Shown: positions 1 to 9,963 of the stretch, piece after piece | Position numbering within the stretch: position 1 is the stretch's first letter | Layout: each line of letters begins with the position of its first letter | DNA from: Epiperipatus broadwayi | Taxonomy: Eukaryota; Onychophora; Udeonychophora; Euonychophora; Peripatidae | Direction: 5' to 3' | Assembly (NCBI GenBank): GCA_028023455.1 | Contig: JAQFVV010000234.1 | Coordinates: 1-64,000, forward strand | Length of the DNA: 64,000 nucleotides | Made by a program: the position numbers and the translations under genes | Notes under the pieces: generated by a model | The model's database searches: none | Told to the model about the DNA's origin: nothing | Seen by the model: only the letters and a program-made list of their open reading frames with translations

Positions 1-250
1 CAGAGCTCTAAATTTTGAAATTGTCTTATCTCAAGATCTAAAGAAGGAAGCTCAAAGATTTGAAGTGTTACCTGGATGTTAAAAGAAAAAAAAAGAAAAG
101 AAAGGAAATAAGGATTGAGTCTATTTTTTTTTAAACAAAAGTGTCTGGAAAAAGGATTAAACTTTTCAGTTGAAAAATAATTTAGTTGAAAATAAATTAG
201 AGATCTAATTAAAACAAATTTGTCCAAAAATAGCAAGTGATGCTATCTCT

Positions 251-286
251 GATTGGTTAAGTTAGCTAAAAATTGGATATAAAAAG
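251..286 (+). promoter_or_regulatory. Putative LTR promoter (CCAAT-like plus TATA box)
   Basis: GATTGG (inverse CCAAT) at 251 and ATTGG at 272 precede TATAAAAAG at 278-286; the same arrangement recurs in the 3' LTR at 7604-7639. Spacing fits an RNA polymerase II core promoter at the U3/R border. No transcript evidence is available. Confidence 0.45.
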
Positions 287-2180
287 CTGTCTTGAATTAT
301 TATTAAGATGATTGTTTATGATTCAGATTATTAAACTATCCAATTGAATGCTGAAAATATAAGAAATGTCTGGCTAGAAAAATTATATGTATGTCCCATC
401 AGTTCCGGTCCATCTGGGGAAGCTGCACATCACATAGGAAAGAAAAGATGTGTCTAAAATAATATTCTACACCTTTCAACTGACCAGAGAAATAAGATGT
501 TTTTTTTAATAGAAGGAAGAAAGCATTCACCTGCATTCAAAGAAGATGAATTAATCTACTGATAAATATTAATCATCAAGTCCAATTAATTGTTACAACA
601 ACTGATTTTAAACTCAAGAAAATTTACAAATGTGAAAACAACTGCTGTATTTCATCCACATGCTTGACAGGAAGAGAAGAAAAATTAATATAATGATTTC
701 CAAATTATCCACTAAAGCAAATAACCTCAATAGAGTCACCATCATCAAATAGTTATACACCTCAAGAAATAGATTGTTCCCACATAAAACAGAAATGGTA
801 GCTGCAGAAATATAAACCTTATACAAGACAAGTTTGAACCCTTGGAAATTCGCCACAAACAAAAGATCGGTAATATGACTTTTTATATCTATTTTCTTTA
901 TGATATCAGTCTTAAGAAACATTTTAGCAATAAAGTGGTATATTTTATTTAAAGAACCTTTAAAGACTATTCAGATCGATTAAAACAAGAATGTCTTACT
1001 AAAAATAACTTTGAGCTTCATAAATGATCTTGAATGTATGAAAATGATTTGTTTATTAATTTTACAATATTAATGTGTAAAACAATTTTTTTTTTTTTTA
1101 TGGTATTATGATTTTAGTTTTAACTAATATATTATTATTTTGGTTTTAAATAATATTTTGTTATCATGGGATAAAACACGCACATACATAATGATATTTT
1201 ATATGTGTATAATTGTGAGTGAATGTGAAATAATGAGTAGTATTAGAATATTGGATTATTTTGTTTCAAGTTAAGTATAGCATTTTTGAGGTAGAAGAAC
1301 GGGGGAGGAGATAATGATTTAAAACTCTTTTCTAAAACTTGCTCTTTCAATTTTACTAACATTTTTTTTTTACATTCTATTTACATGTTGGATTTTTAAA
1401 GTATGTGTGCTAATGAGCAGATAATATTTTTTGTCTTGAAATACTTTTCATGGTCAATGTGACGTCCAACTTAATACAAAATACATTTGAAGGGAAAGGG
1501 GGAAGAACTTAAAATTAATCTGAGGATTGTTATATAATCAATTATTATTATTATTATTCATGTCAATTTTCATATTATCTAGAAATTTTTATGTATATGT
1601 TAGAAATGTAGTAATAAATATTAGTTTGTTTTATTAAACGAGGCGTATATATTTCATTAAGTGTAGTCTTTGTTAAGTGTGATTATTCATCATCATCAAT
1701 GGTTGAAAATTAGTTATTTAAGATATAAGTAAATATGCTAAAATTAAGCAATAATTATGAATTTCTTTATAAAATTAGTTTTATGTTTAGGCTTAGTCCT
1801 AGAGCTGTAGTTGAAACCATTGTCATTATCGTTATTATTATCATCATCATCATCGTCATCAACGTTTTAATTAATGAGCTGTTTAACTGTTTAAAGGCCA
1901 TAAATAAATATTGATTTTATAAAATTTCTCTTAGTATTATTATAACCACATCCCATCATCTATTTCATGCAAGGATGAGTGAATTGCCATCCTAAATTAG
2001 TTATATATAATCTGAGCTAGTAAACTTACAAAACTATTGAAACACATTTGTTATGCTAAGATCTGAGAAATGATTTATGTCTAATATACTCCACTTTGGT
2101 TTAAAGATGTTTTACTTTTACCTAACTATTAGTGCTTATAGTGATATGGCTCAAAAAGCAAAATCTTCCATTTTATTATA

Positions 2181-2186
2181 AATAAA
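2181..2186 (+). promoter_or_regulatory. Putative LTR polyadenylation signal
   Basis: AATAAA at 2181 and its copy at 9538. A small hairpin follows (GTACC... GGTAC with GGG ATTCAAA CCC inside), which resembles a tRNA T-arm. It lies 1.9 kb downstream of the TATA box, so R would be unusually long if both signals are used. Confidence 0.35.
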
Positions 2187-2591
2187 GTACCAAGAAGGGA
2201 TTCAAACCCGGTACATGTGAAAGGTTATCAGATATAACCGTGTCTAGATTCAGATAATCTAGTGGCGCCCTGCTAGACCATATTCACTTAGTATTTGTTT
2301 AAACATGCACTTAACATCAAACCAAGAAACGAAAGTGGATAAGATCTACTGCCTGTATACCTGAGTTATAATACATTGCTATAATAATTTGCTTATAATT
2401 CTTGATAGAGTTATATTTTATTGAAATTACTAGTGTACTCACTTCACATGATTTCCATAATACTTGTTATAATACTGGTTATTAACAATTTCCCCATAAT
2501 TTTTGATATTTGGACTCCTTTACTTATGATCATTCTATGGACTACTCAGGTATGGTAATATCTTTTTTTTGATTCTTTAATTATGTTACAA

Positions 2592-2613
2592 TGGACACCC
2601 AACTGGGGCCTGA
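2592..2613 (+). promoter_or_regulatory. Putative primer-binding site
   Basis: TGGACACCCAACTGGGGCC begins two bases after the 5' LTR end. TGG pairs with the CCA end of a tRNA, and the rest resembles the TGGCGCCCAACGTGGGGC type of animal Gypsy primer sites with a few changes. The tRNA species is not certain. Confidence 0.6.
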
Positions 2614-3926
2614 TATTTTGCCATATACCTGAAAAAGAGAGTCTATAGAATGATGGGAGATGTGTGGTTAAAAATAGAGAAATTTTTTAGTAAATTTTTT
2701 TTTAGTAAAATTTTTTTTTTGTCTTACAAAATTTTCTTGGCCAAACAGTCTTATTTTAGATGATGATGTTTAATATGATTTAATTTTTCATTGATGATGA
2801 TAAAATGGGTACAGCCATAAAACTGCTTGTTTTTTTTATCAATTTTGAAAATAGAGATGAATATCACAACTTAAGACAAAGGTGAAATAAATAATAGATT
2901 TTTTTTTGTGGAACATTAAAATAATTTATTGCCAGATAGGATAGGCATAGTAATAGTGATGAATTATGGAATAGTAGTCTCATGTGTGTTTGAGGAGTTC
3001 ATTTTGTAAAAAGTCTATGATTTTAGAGGTTTGATTGGATGGTTGATCGTTGGAGTTTGGTTGGTTAGATTGCAGTTTTGATGATGGGTGGAGAGTTTTG
3101 TCATTGCCTTGAGAATGCTGTGTATTTCGTGTAACTTATGAATGATCAAAACCATTCACTGCTCCAACCCAATTTATATGTTATCTTTATTTTATCATGA
3201 AGCAGTTAACAGCAGACCTGCCATGATACCAGCCTATAAGTCTCCAAGAAAGAGAGCACGGCATAGTTTTCCAATCAAGTTTATATGTTATTCTTATTTG
3301 ATCATGAAGCAGTTAACAGTAGTCCTGCCATGATATCAGCCTATAAGTCTCCAAGAGAGAGAGAGCAAGGTTTCGTTTTTATAGTCTATAATAAGCAGGG
3401 CATTCCTTGATACTTGCCACATAAGACTCCAAGAGAGAGAGCAAGGCATTGTTTATCTACTTTAGCCCCTAAGACTTAAAATACATCTTTTATTGTAACA
3501 GAGTTTGCTTCATTCAATCAAGGGTTGTGGTAGTTAATAGTGATCGAATTGGGATGATCTTCTGAGTGCTCGTGATGCATTGTGTGATTATAGTGTTGTG
3601 ACTGAATTCTTTTATTTATCTCAAGATTGTGAACTGCTAGTCATTCTGTGGACTGTCAATATCTGTCAGATTTCTGGGAGAATGGATGAATGTATAATTT
3701 GGGCTGTGGGCTATTACAGACAGACATGCACTATATAGATTATTGTTGTGTAGTTCATTAAATAAGGATATTAAAATTTTTTTTTTTGTTGTTGTTGTAT
3801 TTGTAAATGCATAATAAGGTGAAAATCAAATCAGTCAGTTGGTCAGAATAGGTGTCAGACAGGGAGAAGATGTGTGGATTTTTGATGGTCAGGGAAGTAC
3901 AGATGGGATATATATAGTTTTATAAC

Positions 3927-6320
3927 ATGAGTGAACTAAATTATAGTATGGACGAGGTTATGGAAGAGGAAGGTGCCCCAATACCAGGAATCAGTGATCG
4001 TTTTCATACTGAAGAAGACGATGGGGAGGTTTTCTTAAAAACACAAGAGGAAAGAGAGGAAGTAGAGGAAGATGCCTTTAATGTTAGTAGCAATAATACG
4101 GCCTCAAGTGTGGAAGTAGATGAGGAGTCAGAAGTGGGCCAGGCTCAAATAGCAAAGATGGCACCATCAGACATGGACATGATAATGCAGATGCTCAGAA
4201 GTATGAGAGAAGATAGTAAGCAAAGTATGGTAAATCTAGAACAAAAGATAGAGAAAAATAATAAAAGTATAGAGAGTCTAAGAGAAGATAGTAAGCAAAG
4301 TATAGAGAGTCTAAGAGAAGATAGTAAGCAAAGTATAGAGAGTCTAAGAGAAGATAGTAAGCAAAGTATAGAGAGTCTAAGAGAAGATAGTAAGCAAAAT
4401 ATAGAAAGTCTAAGAGAAGATAGTAAGCAAAGGATGGAAAATCTAGAACAAAAGATAGGTCAATCTGTGGAGAAAAGTATAGAAGGTTTAAGGGTAAATC
4501 TAGAGAACTCTATTGACAATAACAACCAAATGATCATCGCTTTGGAAACTAGGATAGAAGGGTCCAATATAGAGTGTAAAAATAGGTTTGTGTCATTAGA
4601 GGAGAGGATAGAAGGAGTGTGTAGGTCTATGGAAGTCACCAAACAGGAGGGCTGTCAGGGACTACAGTCATTAAAGGCTCAAGTGGAGCAGTCTATCGAA
4701 GAAAATAAGAGAGAAATTGAGTTAGTTAGGAATGAGGTCCATGGTTTGGTCTCCCAATCCATATCAGAATGCATAGAAAAGAATGCCGAAATAACTTCTG
4801 CAGGAATTCATATTAGATTAGAGGAGGTGGTAGCCAAAGTGGACTCATATAAGGAAGCCACTTTGGGCTGTGTAGATCAAACCCTCACTATGAAAAATAA
4901 GTTTAGTGGCTTAGAAAAGGAAATACGAGAAGTTAAGGGAAGCATGGCCAATGAGTGTGTACAAATTGACCAAAATCTTAGGAAAGAATTGGGGAAACAA
5001 ATGGATAGCTTTAGGGAGGAGATAGTAAAAAGGGACAAGTCAAGTTCTTTAGAAGAGGGATCCAGAATGAATCAACATGAATTGGGTGTTATGTTGGAAA
5101 AGGTTAAGGAGAACCAGAAGGCCTATGTTGTGGAGTACATGAACCCCAAGATGGATGATCTCTACCAGAAAATAGGGGAATTAAAAGATCGTATTAATGT
5201 AGGGCTGCAGGATCAGTCAAACCCAAATTCAAGGCAAAATGATGTTAGCATCAGTCCAGATGACTGTAGGGATAGCTCAGAACAGAGTCAGTCAGAGAAA
5301 AGGATGCCTACTTTAGTTAACAATCCACAAGGTGAAAAAGAAGTAGAAAGGCCGATATTAGCCATAATACCAAATCTCCCAGTAAAGAAAGTAAATGAGA
5401 TGATGACCAAAGAGCAGATTGGGATAGATCATGAAGTGAAAAGAAGGAAAAGAGAGTTGGAGGAAAAACTTCATGCATCCGATAAGATGATTGATTTAAG
5501 AGAAGCAATAAGGGAGATGAAACCAGTTATTTTAGAAAGAGAGCAAAAGTTTCAACAGTCTGTAGGTCTCAATCTAGTAACAAACCAGCATGTGTGGTTT
5601 CAAAAATCTGTCTTCTTAAATAGATTGGAGATACCTTATATATGGTATAGAGAGGCAATCTCTCTGAAAAATGTAAATGTCCAATGTGTATCAGACAGAG
5701 AATCAATATCTCTGAAAAATTTAAATGCTCTGTTAAATTTAAGTGTGCCTTATATTTGGTACAAAGAGTCAACATTTTTAGAGAGTTTAAAAATAAATTA
5801 TACATGGCACAGAGAATCAACCTCTCTGGAAGATGTAATGAATTATATCTGGTACAGAGAGTCAATCTCTCTGAAGAGTTTAAATGTCCATTATATATCA
5901 TACAGAGAATCAATCTCTCTGAAAAATTTAAATGCTCTGGAAACTTTAAGTGTGCCTTATATTTGGTACAAAGATTCAACCTTTCTAGAAAATTTAAAAA
6001 TAAATTATACGTGGCCCAGAGAATCAATCTCTCTGGAAGATTTAAGGATGAATTATATATGGTACAGAGAGTCGATCTTTCTGGAAAGTTTAAAAATAAA
6101 GTATGTATGGTATAGAGAGTCAATCTCTCTGAAAAACTTCAAGGCATATTACATAAGGTACCAAGAGTCCATATTTCTAAATGGAGTTTGTAATAGGAGG
6201 TTATATAAAATAAATCCTCCGGATATGTTTTATAAATATCCAGTCAAGATGAAAAATGGAAATATTAAAAAGGGACTGGATGTACAGGTGCATTTTTATG
6301 CAGACCACAATATGATTTGA
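3927..6320 (+). CDS. Gag-like coiled-coil protein of the LTR element, 797 aa, with two internal tandem-repeat zones
   Basis: Uninterrupted ATG-to-stop frame, the only long ORF of the element. Residues 1-75 are acidic (many E/D). Residues 90-430 are a long charged coiled coil with heptad/hendecad character, including five copies of an 11-residue unit SIESLREDSKQ at residues 114-168, encoded by nearly identical 33 bp repeats. Residues 430-560 are polar and basic. Residues 570-755 consist of about eleven degenerate 16-residue units of the type YIWYRESISLKNL, arranged in a 69-codon higher-order repeat. The last 25 residues run into a pol-like tail. I see no CCHC knuckle, protease or polymerase motif. 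The role is inferred as structural (particle assembly through the coiled coil) from its position after the LTR; it has no function I recognise from the family alone. The open frame despite 2.4 kb length suggests a recent insertion. Confidence 0.7.
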   Translation: MSELNYSMDEVMEEEGAPIPGISDRFHTEEDDGEVFLKTQEEREEVEEDAFNVSSNNTASSVEVDEESEVGQAQIAKMAPSDMDMIMQMLRSMREDSKQSMVNLEQKIEKNNKSIESLREDSKQSIESLREDSKQSIESLREDSKQSIESLREDSKQNIESLREDSKQRMENLEQKIGQSVEKSIEGLRVNLENSIDNNNQMIIALETRIEGSNIECKNRFVSLEERIEGVCRSMEVTKQEGCQGLQSLKAQVEQSIEENKREIELVRNEVHGLVSQSISECIEKNAEITSAGIHIRLEEVVAKVDSYKEATLGCVDQTLTMKNKFSGLEKEIREVKGSMANECVQIDQNLRKELGKQMDSFREEIVKRDKSSSLEEGSRMNQHELGVMLEKVKENQKAYVVEYMNPKMDDLYQKIGELKDRINVGLQDQSNPNSRQNDVSISPDDCRDSSEQSQSEKRMPTLVNNPQGEKEVERPILAIIPNLPVKKVNEMMTKEQIGIDHEVKRRKRELEEKLHASDKMIDLREAIREMKPVILEREQKFQQSVGLNLVTNQHVWFQKSVFLNRLEIPYIWYREAISLKNVNVQCVSDRESISLKNLNALLNLSVPYIWYKESTFLESLKINYTWHRESTSLEDVMNYIWYRESISLKSLNVHYISYRESISLKNLNALETLSVPYIWYKDSTFLENLKINYTWPRESISLEDLRMNYIWYRESIFLESLKIKYVWYRESISLKNFKAYYIRYQESIFLNGVCNRRLYKINPPDMFYKYPVKMKNGNIKKGLDVQVHFYADHNMI
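4266..4430 (+). repeat. 33 bp x 5 in-frame tandem repeat
   Basis: Five 33 bp units begin at 4266, 4299, 4332, 4365 and 4398; the first four are identical or nearly so and the fifth has two changes. Each encodes 11 residues (SIESLREDSKQ), three helical turns, so copy-number change lengthens a coiled coil without breaking its register. Confidence 0.9.
5620..6190 (+). repeat. 48 bp tandem repeats with 207 bp higher-order period, open in several frames
   Basis: Degenerate 48 bp units, occasionally 66 bp, each containing a form of CAGAGAATCAATCTCTCTG. A longer period is visible: 5696 and 5903 start copies of a 207 bp block. Because all lengths are multiples of three, another + frame (5684-6115, LYLVQRINLSEKFKC-type repeats) and a minus-strand frame (5569-6123) are also open. 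The 797-aa frame is favoured because it is continuous with the upstream coding sequence. Confidence 0.8.
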
Positions 6321-6444
6321 AAAGAAAAAGCCATTCCAAATTACTAAAAAAATAGGGGATAATGCCTTTATGCTTGCTGCTCTTGATGGGAATAAGGGGA
6401 CCTATAATGCTAGGAGTTTGATCCCTTATACTTCAGCAGAATAG
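6316..6444 (+). pseudogene. Remnant of Gypsy pol C-terminus
   Basis: Directly after the stop of the 797-aa frame, in another frame, about 42 codons end at TAG 6442-6444. They include IGDNAFMLAALDGNKGTYN, which resembles the tail after the integrase of Gypsy elements. The preceding catalytic domains are absent. This suggests that an autonomous ancestor lost most of pol by internal deletion. The assignment rests on pattern recognition of a short stretch. Confidence 0.5.
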
Positions 6445-6618
6445 CCTGGCAAAGATCTCCAAATAAATTACTTTTAGGTTTTCTAATGAAAAATATATTT
6501 ACCAGTAGTTAATTTTTTTTTATATATATTATAAGTGTTTATTATTATTAGTGTATTTATTAGTTAGGATTTTTTTTTTAAAAATATAGTTAAAACAAAA
6601 GTGCTGATGATTTTATCC

Positions 6619-6632
6619 GAAGGGGGAGAAAG
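6619..6632 (+). promoter_or_regulatory. Polypurine tract before 3' LTR
   Basis: GAAGGGGGAGAAAG lies immediately before TTGTGCC. This is the expected plus-strand primer site, and it sets the LTR start at 6634. Confidence 0.65.
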
Positions 6633-6633
6633 T

Positions 6634-9600
6634 TGTGCCATTACAATTTAGTCACTAGCTAAATTTATAGTAATGTGCATGTAAGAAAGTGTAAACCAAA
6701 AATCATCATCACATTTTTATATAATCATAAATGAAGCTGTAGGGCATCCAAGTTCAAACCCTACAAGGTCCAGTTCTAAAAGCTTTAAACAGAGAAAGAA
6801 TGGGTCAACAATTATATGCTTTATTTGTTTGTGTGTTGATAGAAAGGTAATACACACATTTAAACTATTTAATATTTAAATTTTCTGTTAAAAAGCAAAG
6901 TTATAATGCATACATATAGGCAATGTATGTGTAAATTATTTAATTGTTTTATATTTCAAATATTAAACATTTTAACTTTCTTTAAAACTAACCTATGCTT
7001 GATCAATTCTAATATTTTATTCTATACTTTTATTTTGCTTTTCTTTAATTATAATTGGGATTTAAAAGTTACAGACTTAATTAAATAATTGGGTTATAAT
7101 TACTAAGCTAGCAATCATATTATTTAAGGTTAGTTTATGAATGATTTGAAAGAATGAAGGATGTGTGTACATTACATACAAAAATTTACATTTCCTAAAT
7201 ATTGAAAGAAAAGGAAGTATTAAATCTGTCAAATTATTTTTTTTTGTACAATTTTTTGTTAAAAGAGGAAATCTGTTTAATCAGATATCGATCTTTGTAG
7301 CAATTTTTTTTTTGTAAATGATTGTTTCACTTTGGAAGCTTATAATGGGTCAGAGCTCTAAATTTTGAAATTGTCTTATCTCAAGATCTAAAGAAGGAAG
7401 CTCAAAGATTTGAAGTGTTACCTGGATGTTAAAAGAAAAAAAAAAAGAAAAGAAAGGAAATAAGGATTGAGTCTATTTTTTTTTTAAACAAAAGTGTCTG
7501 GAAAAAGGATTAAACTTTTCAGTTGAAAAATAATTTAGTTGAAAATAAATTAGAGATCTAATTAAAACAAATTTGTCCAAAAATAGCAAGTGATGCTATC
7601 TCTGATTGGTTAAGTTAGCTAAAAATTGGATATAAAAAGCTGTCTTGAATTATTATTAAGATTATTGTTTATGATTCAGATTATTAAACTATCCAATTGA
7701 ATGCTGAAAATATAAGAAATGTCTGGCTAGAAAAATTATATGTATGTCCCATCGGTTCCGGACCATCTGGGGAAGCTGCACATCACATAGGAAAGAAAAG
7801 ATGTGTCTAAAATAATATTCTACACCTTTCAACTGACCAGAGAAATAAGATGTTTTTAATAGAAGGAAGAAAGCATTCACCTGCATTCAAAGAAGATGAA
7901 TTAATCTACTGATAAATATTAATCATCAAGTCCAATTAATTGTTACAACAACTGATTTTAAACTCAAGAAAATTTACAAATGTGAAAACAACTGCTGTAT
8001 TTCATCCACATGCTTGACAGGAAGAGAAGAAAAATTAATATAATGATTTCCAAATTATCCACTAAAGCAAATAACCTCAATAGAGTCACCATCATCAAAT
8101 AGTTATACACCTCAAGAAAGAGATTGTTCCCACATAAAACGGAAATGGTAGCTGCAGAAATATAAACCTTATACAAGACAAGTTTGAACCCTTGGAAATT
8201 CGCCACAAACAAAAGATCGGTAATATGACTTTTTATATCTATTTTCTTTATGATATCAGTCTTAAGAAACATTTTAGCAATAAAGTGGTATATTTTATTT
8301 AAAGAACCTTTAAAGACTATTCAGATCGATTAAAACAAGAATGTCTTACTAAAAATAACTTTGAGCTTCATAAATGATCTTGAATGTATGAAAATGATTT
8401 GTTTATTAATTTTACAATATTAATGTGTAAAACAATTTTTTTTTTATGGTATTATGATTTTAGTTTTAACTAATATATTATTATTTTGGTTTTAAATAAT
8501 ATTTTGTTATCATGGGATAAAACACGCACATACATAATGATATTTTATATGTGTATAATTGTGAGTGAATGTGAAATAATGAGTAGTATTAGAATATTGG
8601 ATTATTTTGTTTCAAGTTAAGTATAGCATTTCTGAGGTAGAAGAACGGGGGAGGAGATAATGATTTAAAACTCTTTTCTAAAACTTGCTCTTTCAATTTT
8701 ACTAACATTTTTTTTTTACATTCTATTTACATGTTGGATTTTTAAAGTATGTGTGCTAATGAGCAGATAATATTTTTTGTCTTGAAATACTTTCCGATCA
8801 TGGTCAATGTGACGTCCAACTTAATACAAAATACATTTGAAGGGAAAGGGGGAAGAACTTAAAATTAATCTGAGGATTGTTATATAATCAATTATTATTA
8901 TTATTATTCATGTCAATTTTCATATTTATCTAGAAATTTTTATGTATATGTTAGAAATGTAGTAATAAATATTAGTTTGTTTTATTAAACGAGGCGTATA
9001 TATTTCATTAAGTGTAGTCTTTGTTAAGTGTGATTATTCATCATCATCAATGGTTGAATATTAGTTATTTAAGATATAAGTAAATATGCTAAAATTAAGC
9101 AATAATTATGAATTTCTTTATAAAATTAGTTTTATGTTTAGGCTTAGTCCTAGAGCTGTAGTTGAAACCATTGTCATTATCGTTATTATTATCATCATCA
9201 TCATCGTCATCAACGTTTTAATTAATGAGCTGTTTAACTGTTTAAAGGCCATAAATAAATATTGATTTTATAATATTTAGTGATCTCTTAGTATTATTAT
9301 AACCACATCCCATCATCTATTTCATGCAAGGATGAGTGAATTGCCATCCTAAATTAGTTATATATAATCTGAGCTAGTAAACTTACAAAACTATTGAAAC
9401 ACATTTGTTATGCTAAGATCTGAGAAATGATTTATGTCTAATATACTCCACTTTGGTTTAAAGATGTTTTACTTTTACCTAAATATTAGTGCTTATAGTG
9501 ATATGGCTCAAAAAGCAAAATCTTCCATTTTATTATAAATAAAGTACCAAGAAGGGATTCAAACCCGGTACATGTGAAAGGTTATCAGATATAACCGTGT

Positions 9601-9929
9601 CTAGATTCAGATAATCTAGTGGCGCCCTGCTAGACCATATTCACTTAGTATTTGTTTAAACATGCACTTAACATCAAACCAAGAAACGAAAGTGGATAAG
9701 ATCTACTGCCTGTATACCTGAGTTATAATACATTGTTATAATAATTTGCTTATAATTCTTGATATTGATATTGTTATGAACCTTTACTTAAATTCTTGAT
9801 ATTTGGACTCCTTTACTCAGATATAATAATATCTTTTGATCATCATTTAATTTTTGAATTTATGATTATTTCTTATATATTGTAGACAACTCAGGTATGG
9901 TAATATCTTTTGAACTCATTTATTATGTT

Positions 9930-9932
<3 letters not shown>
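6634..9932 (+). repeat. 3' LTR, about 3.3 kb
   Basis: Begins TGTGCCATTACA after the purine tract and ends TTATGTTACA before a TA repeat. From 7351 it matches the window's first 2.4 kb, with small indels in homopolymers and a five-base insertion near 8796. It carries the second promoter copy (7604-7639) and AATAAA (9538). An LTR this long is far above the usual 0.2-1.5 kb. Confidence 0.8.

Positions 9933-9960
<28 letters not shown>
9933..9960. repeat. (TA)14 microsatellite between two LTRs
   Basis: A pure TA run separates the end of one LTR (…TTACA) from the TGTGCC start of another. Confidence 0.9.

Positions 9961-9963
<3 letters not shown>

Larger units (their letters stand above)
1..2590 (+). 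repeat. 5' LTR (truncated by window edge)
   Basis: Direct-repeat partner of 7351-9932, ending TTATGTTACA at 2590 just before the primer-binding site. It contains a CCAAT/TATA-like promoter, a purine-rich stretch near 1300 and an AATAAA signal at 2181. Its last 190 bases differ markedly from the 3' LTR although the rest is nearly identical. Open frames here (for example 614-922 on the minus strand) recur unchanged in the other LTR and look non-coding. Confidence 0.8.
1..9932 (+). mobile_element. Non-autonomous LTR retrotransposon with giant LTRs and one coiled-coil ORF (5' end off window)
   Basis: Bases 1-2400 recur at 7351-9760 with only scattered differences, so these are the two long terminal repeats of one element. 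The 3' LTR runs 6634-9932 (about 3.3 kb, TG...CA); the 5' LTR starts about 0.7 kb before the window and ends at 2590. A primer-binding-site-like sequence follows the 5' LTR (2592) and a purine tract precedes the 3' LTR. The 4.0 kb internal region holds a 797-codon gag-like ORF and about 43 codons resembling the end of a Gypsy pol; no protease, reverse transcriptase, RNase H or integrase core is present. It therefore must have been mobilised by enzymes of a related element. The layout resembles large retrotransposon derivatives. A TA repeat follows immediately, so the target-site duplication cannot be read. Confidence 0.8.

Noticed and set aside
614-922. 102-codon minus-strand frame, repeated identically at 7964-8272
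   Set aside because: Lies in the two LTRs; the duplication follows from LTR copying, and composition is that of AT-rich noise.
5569-6123. 184-codon minus-strand frame
   Set aside because: Shadow of the 48 bp repeat array; the + frame is continuous with the gag-like ORF.
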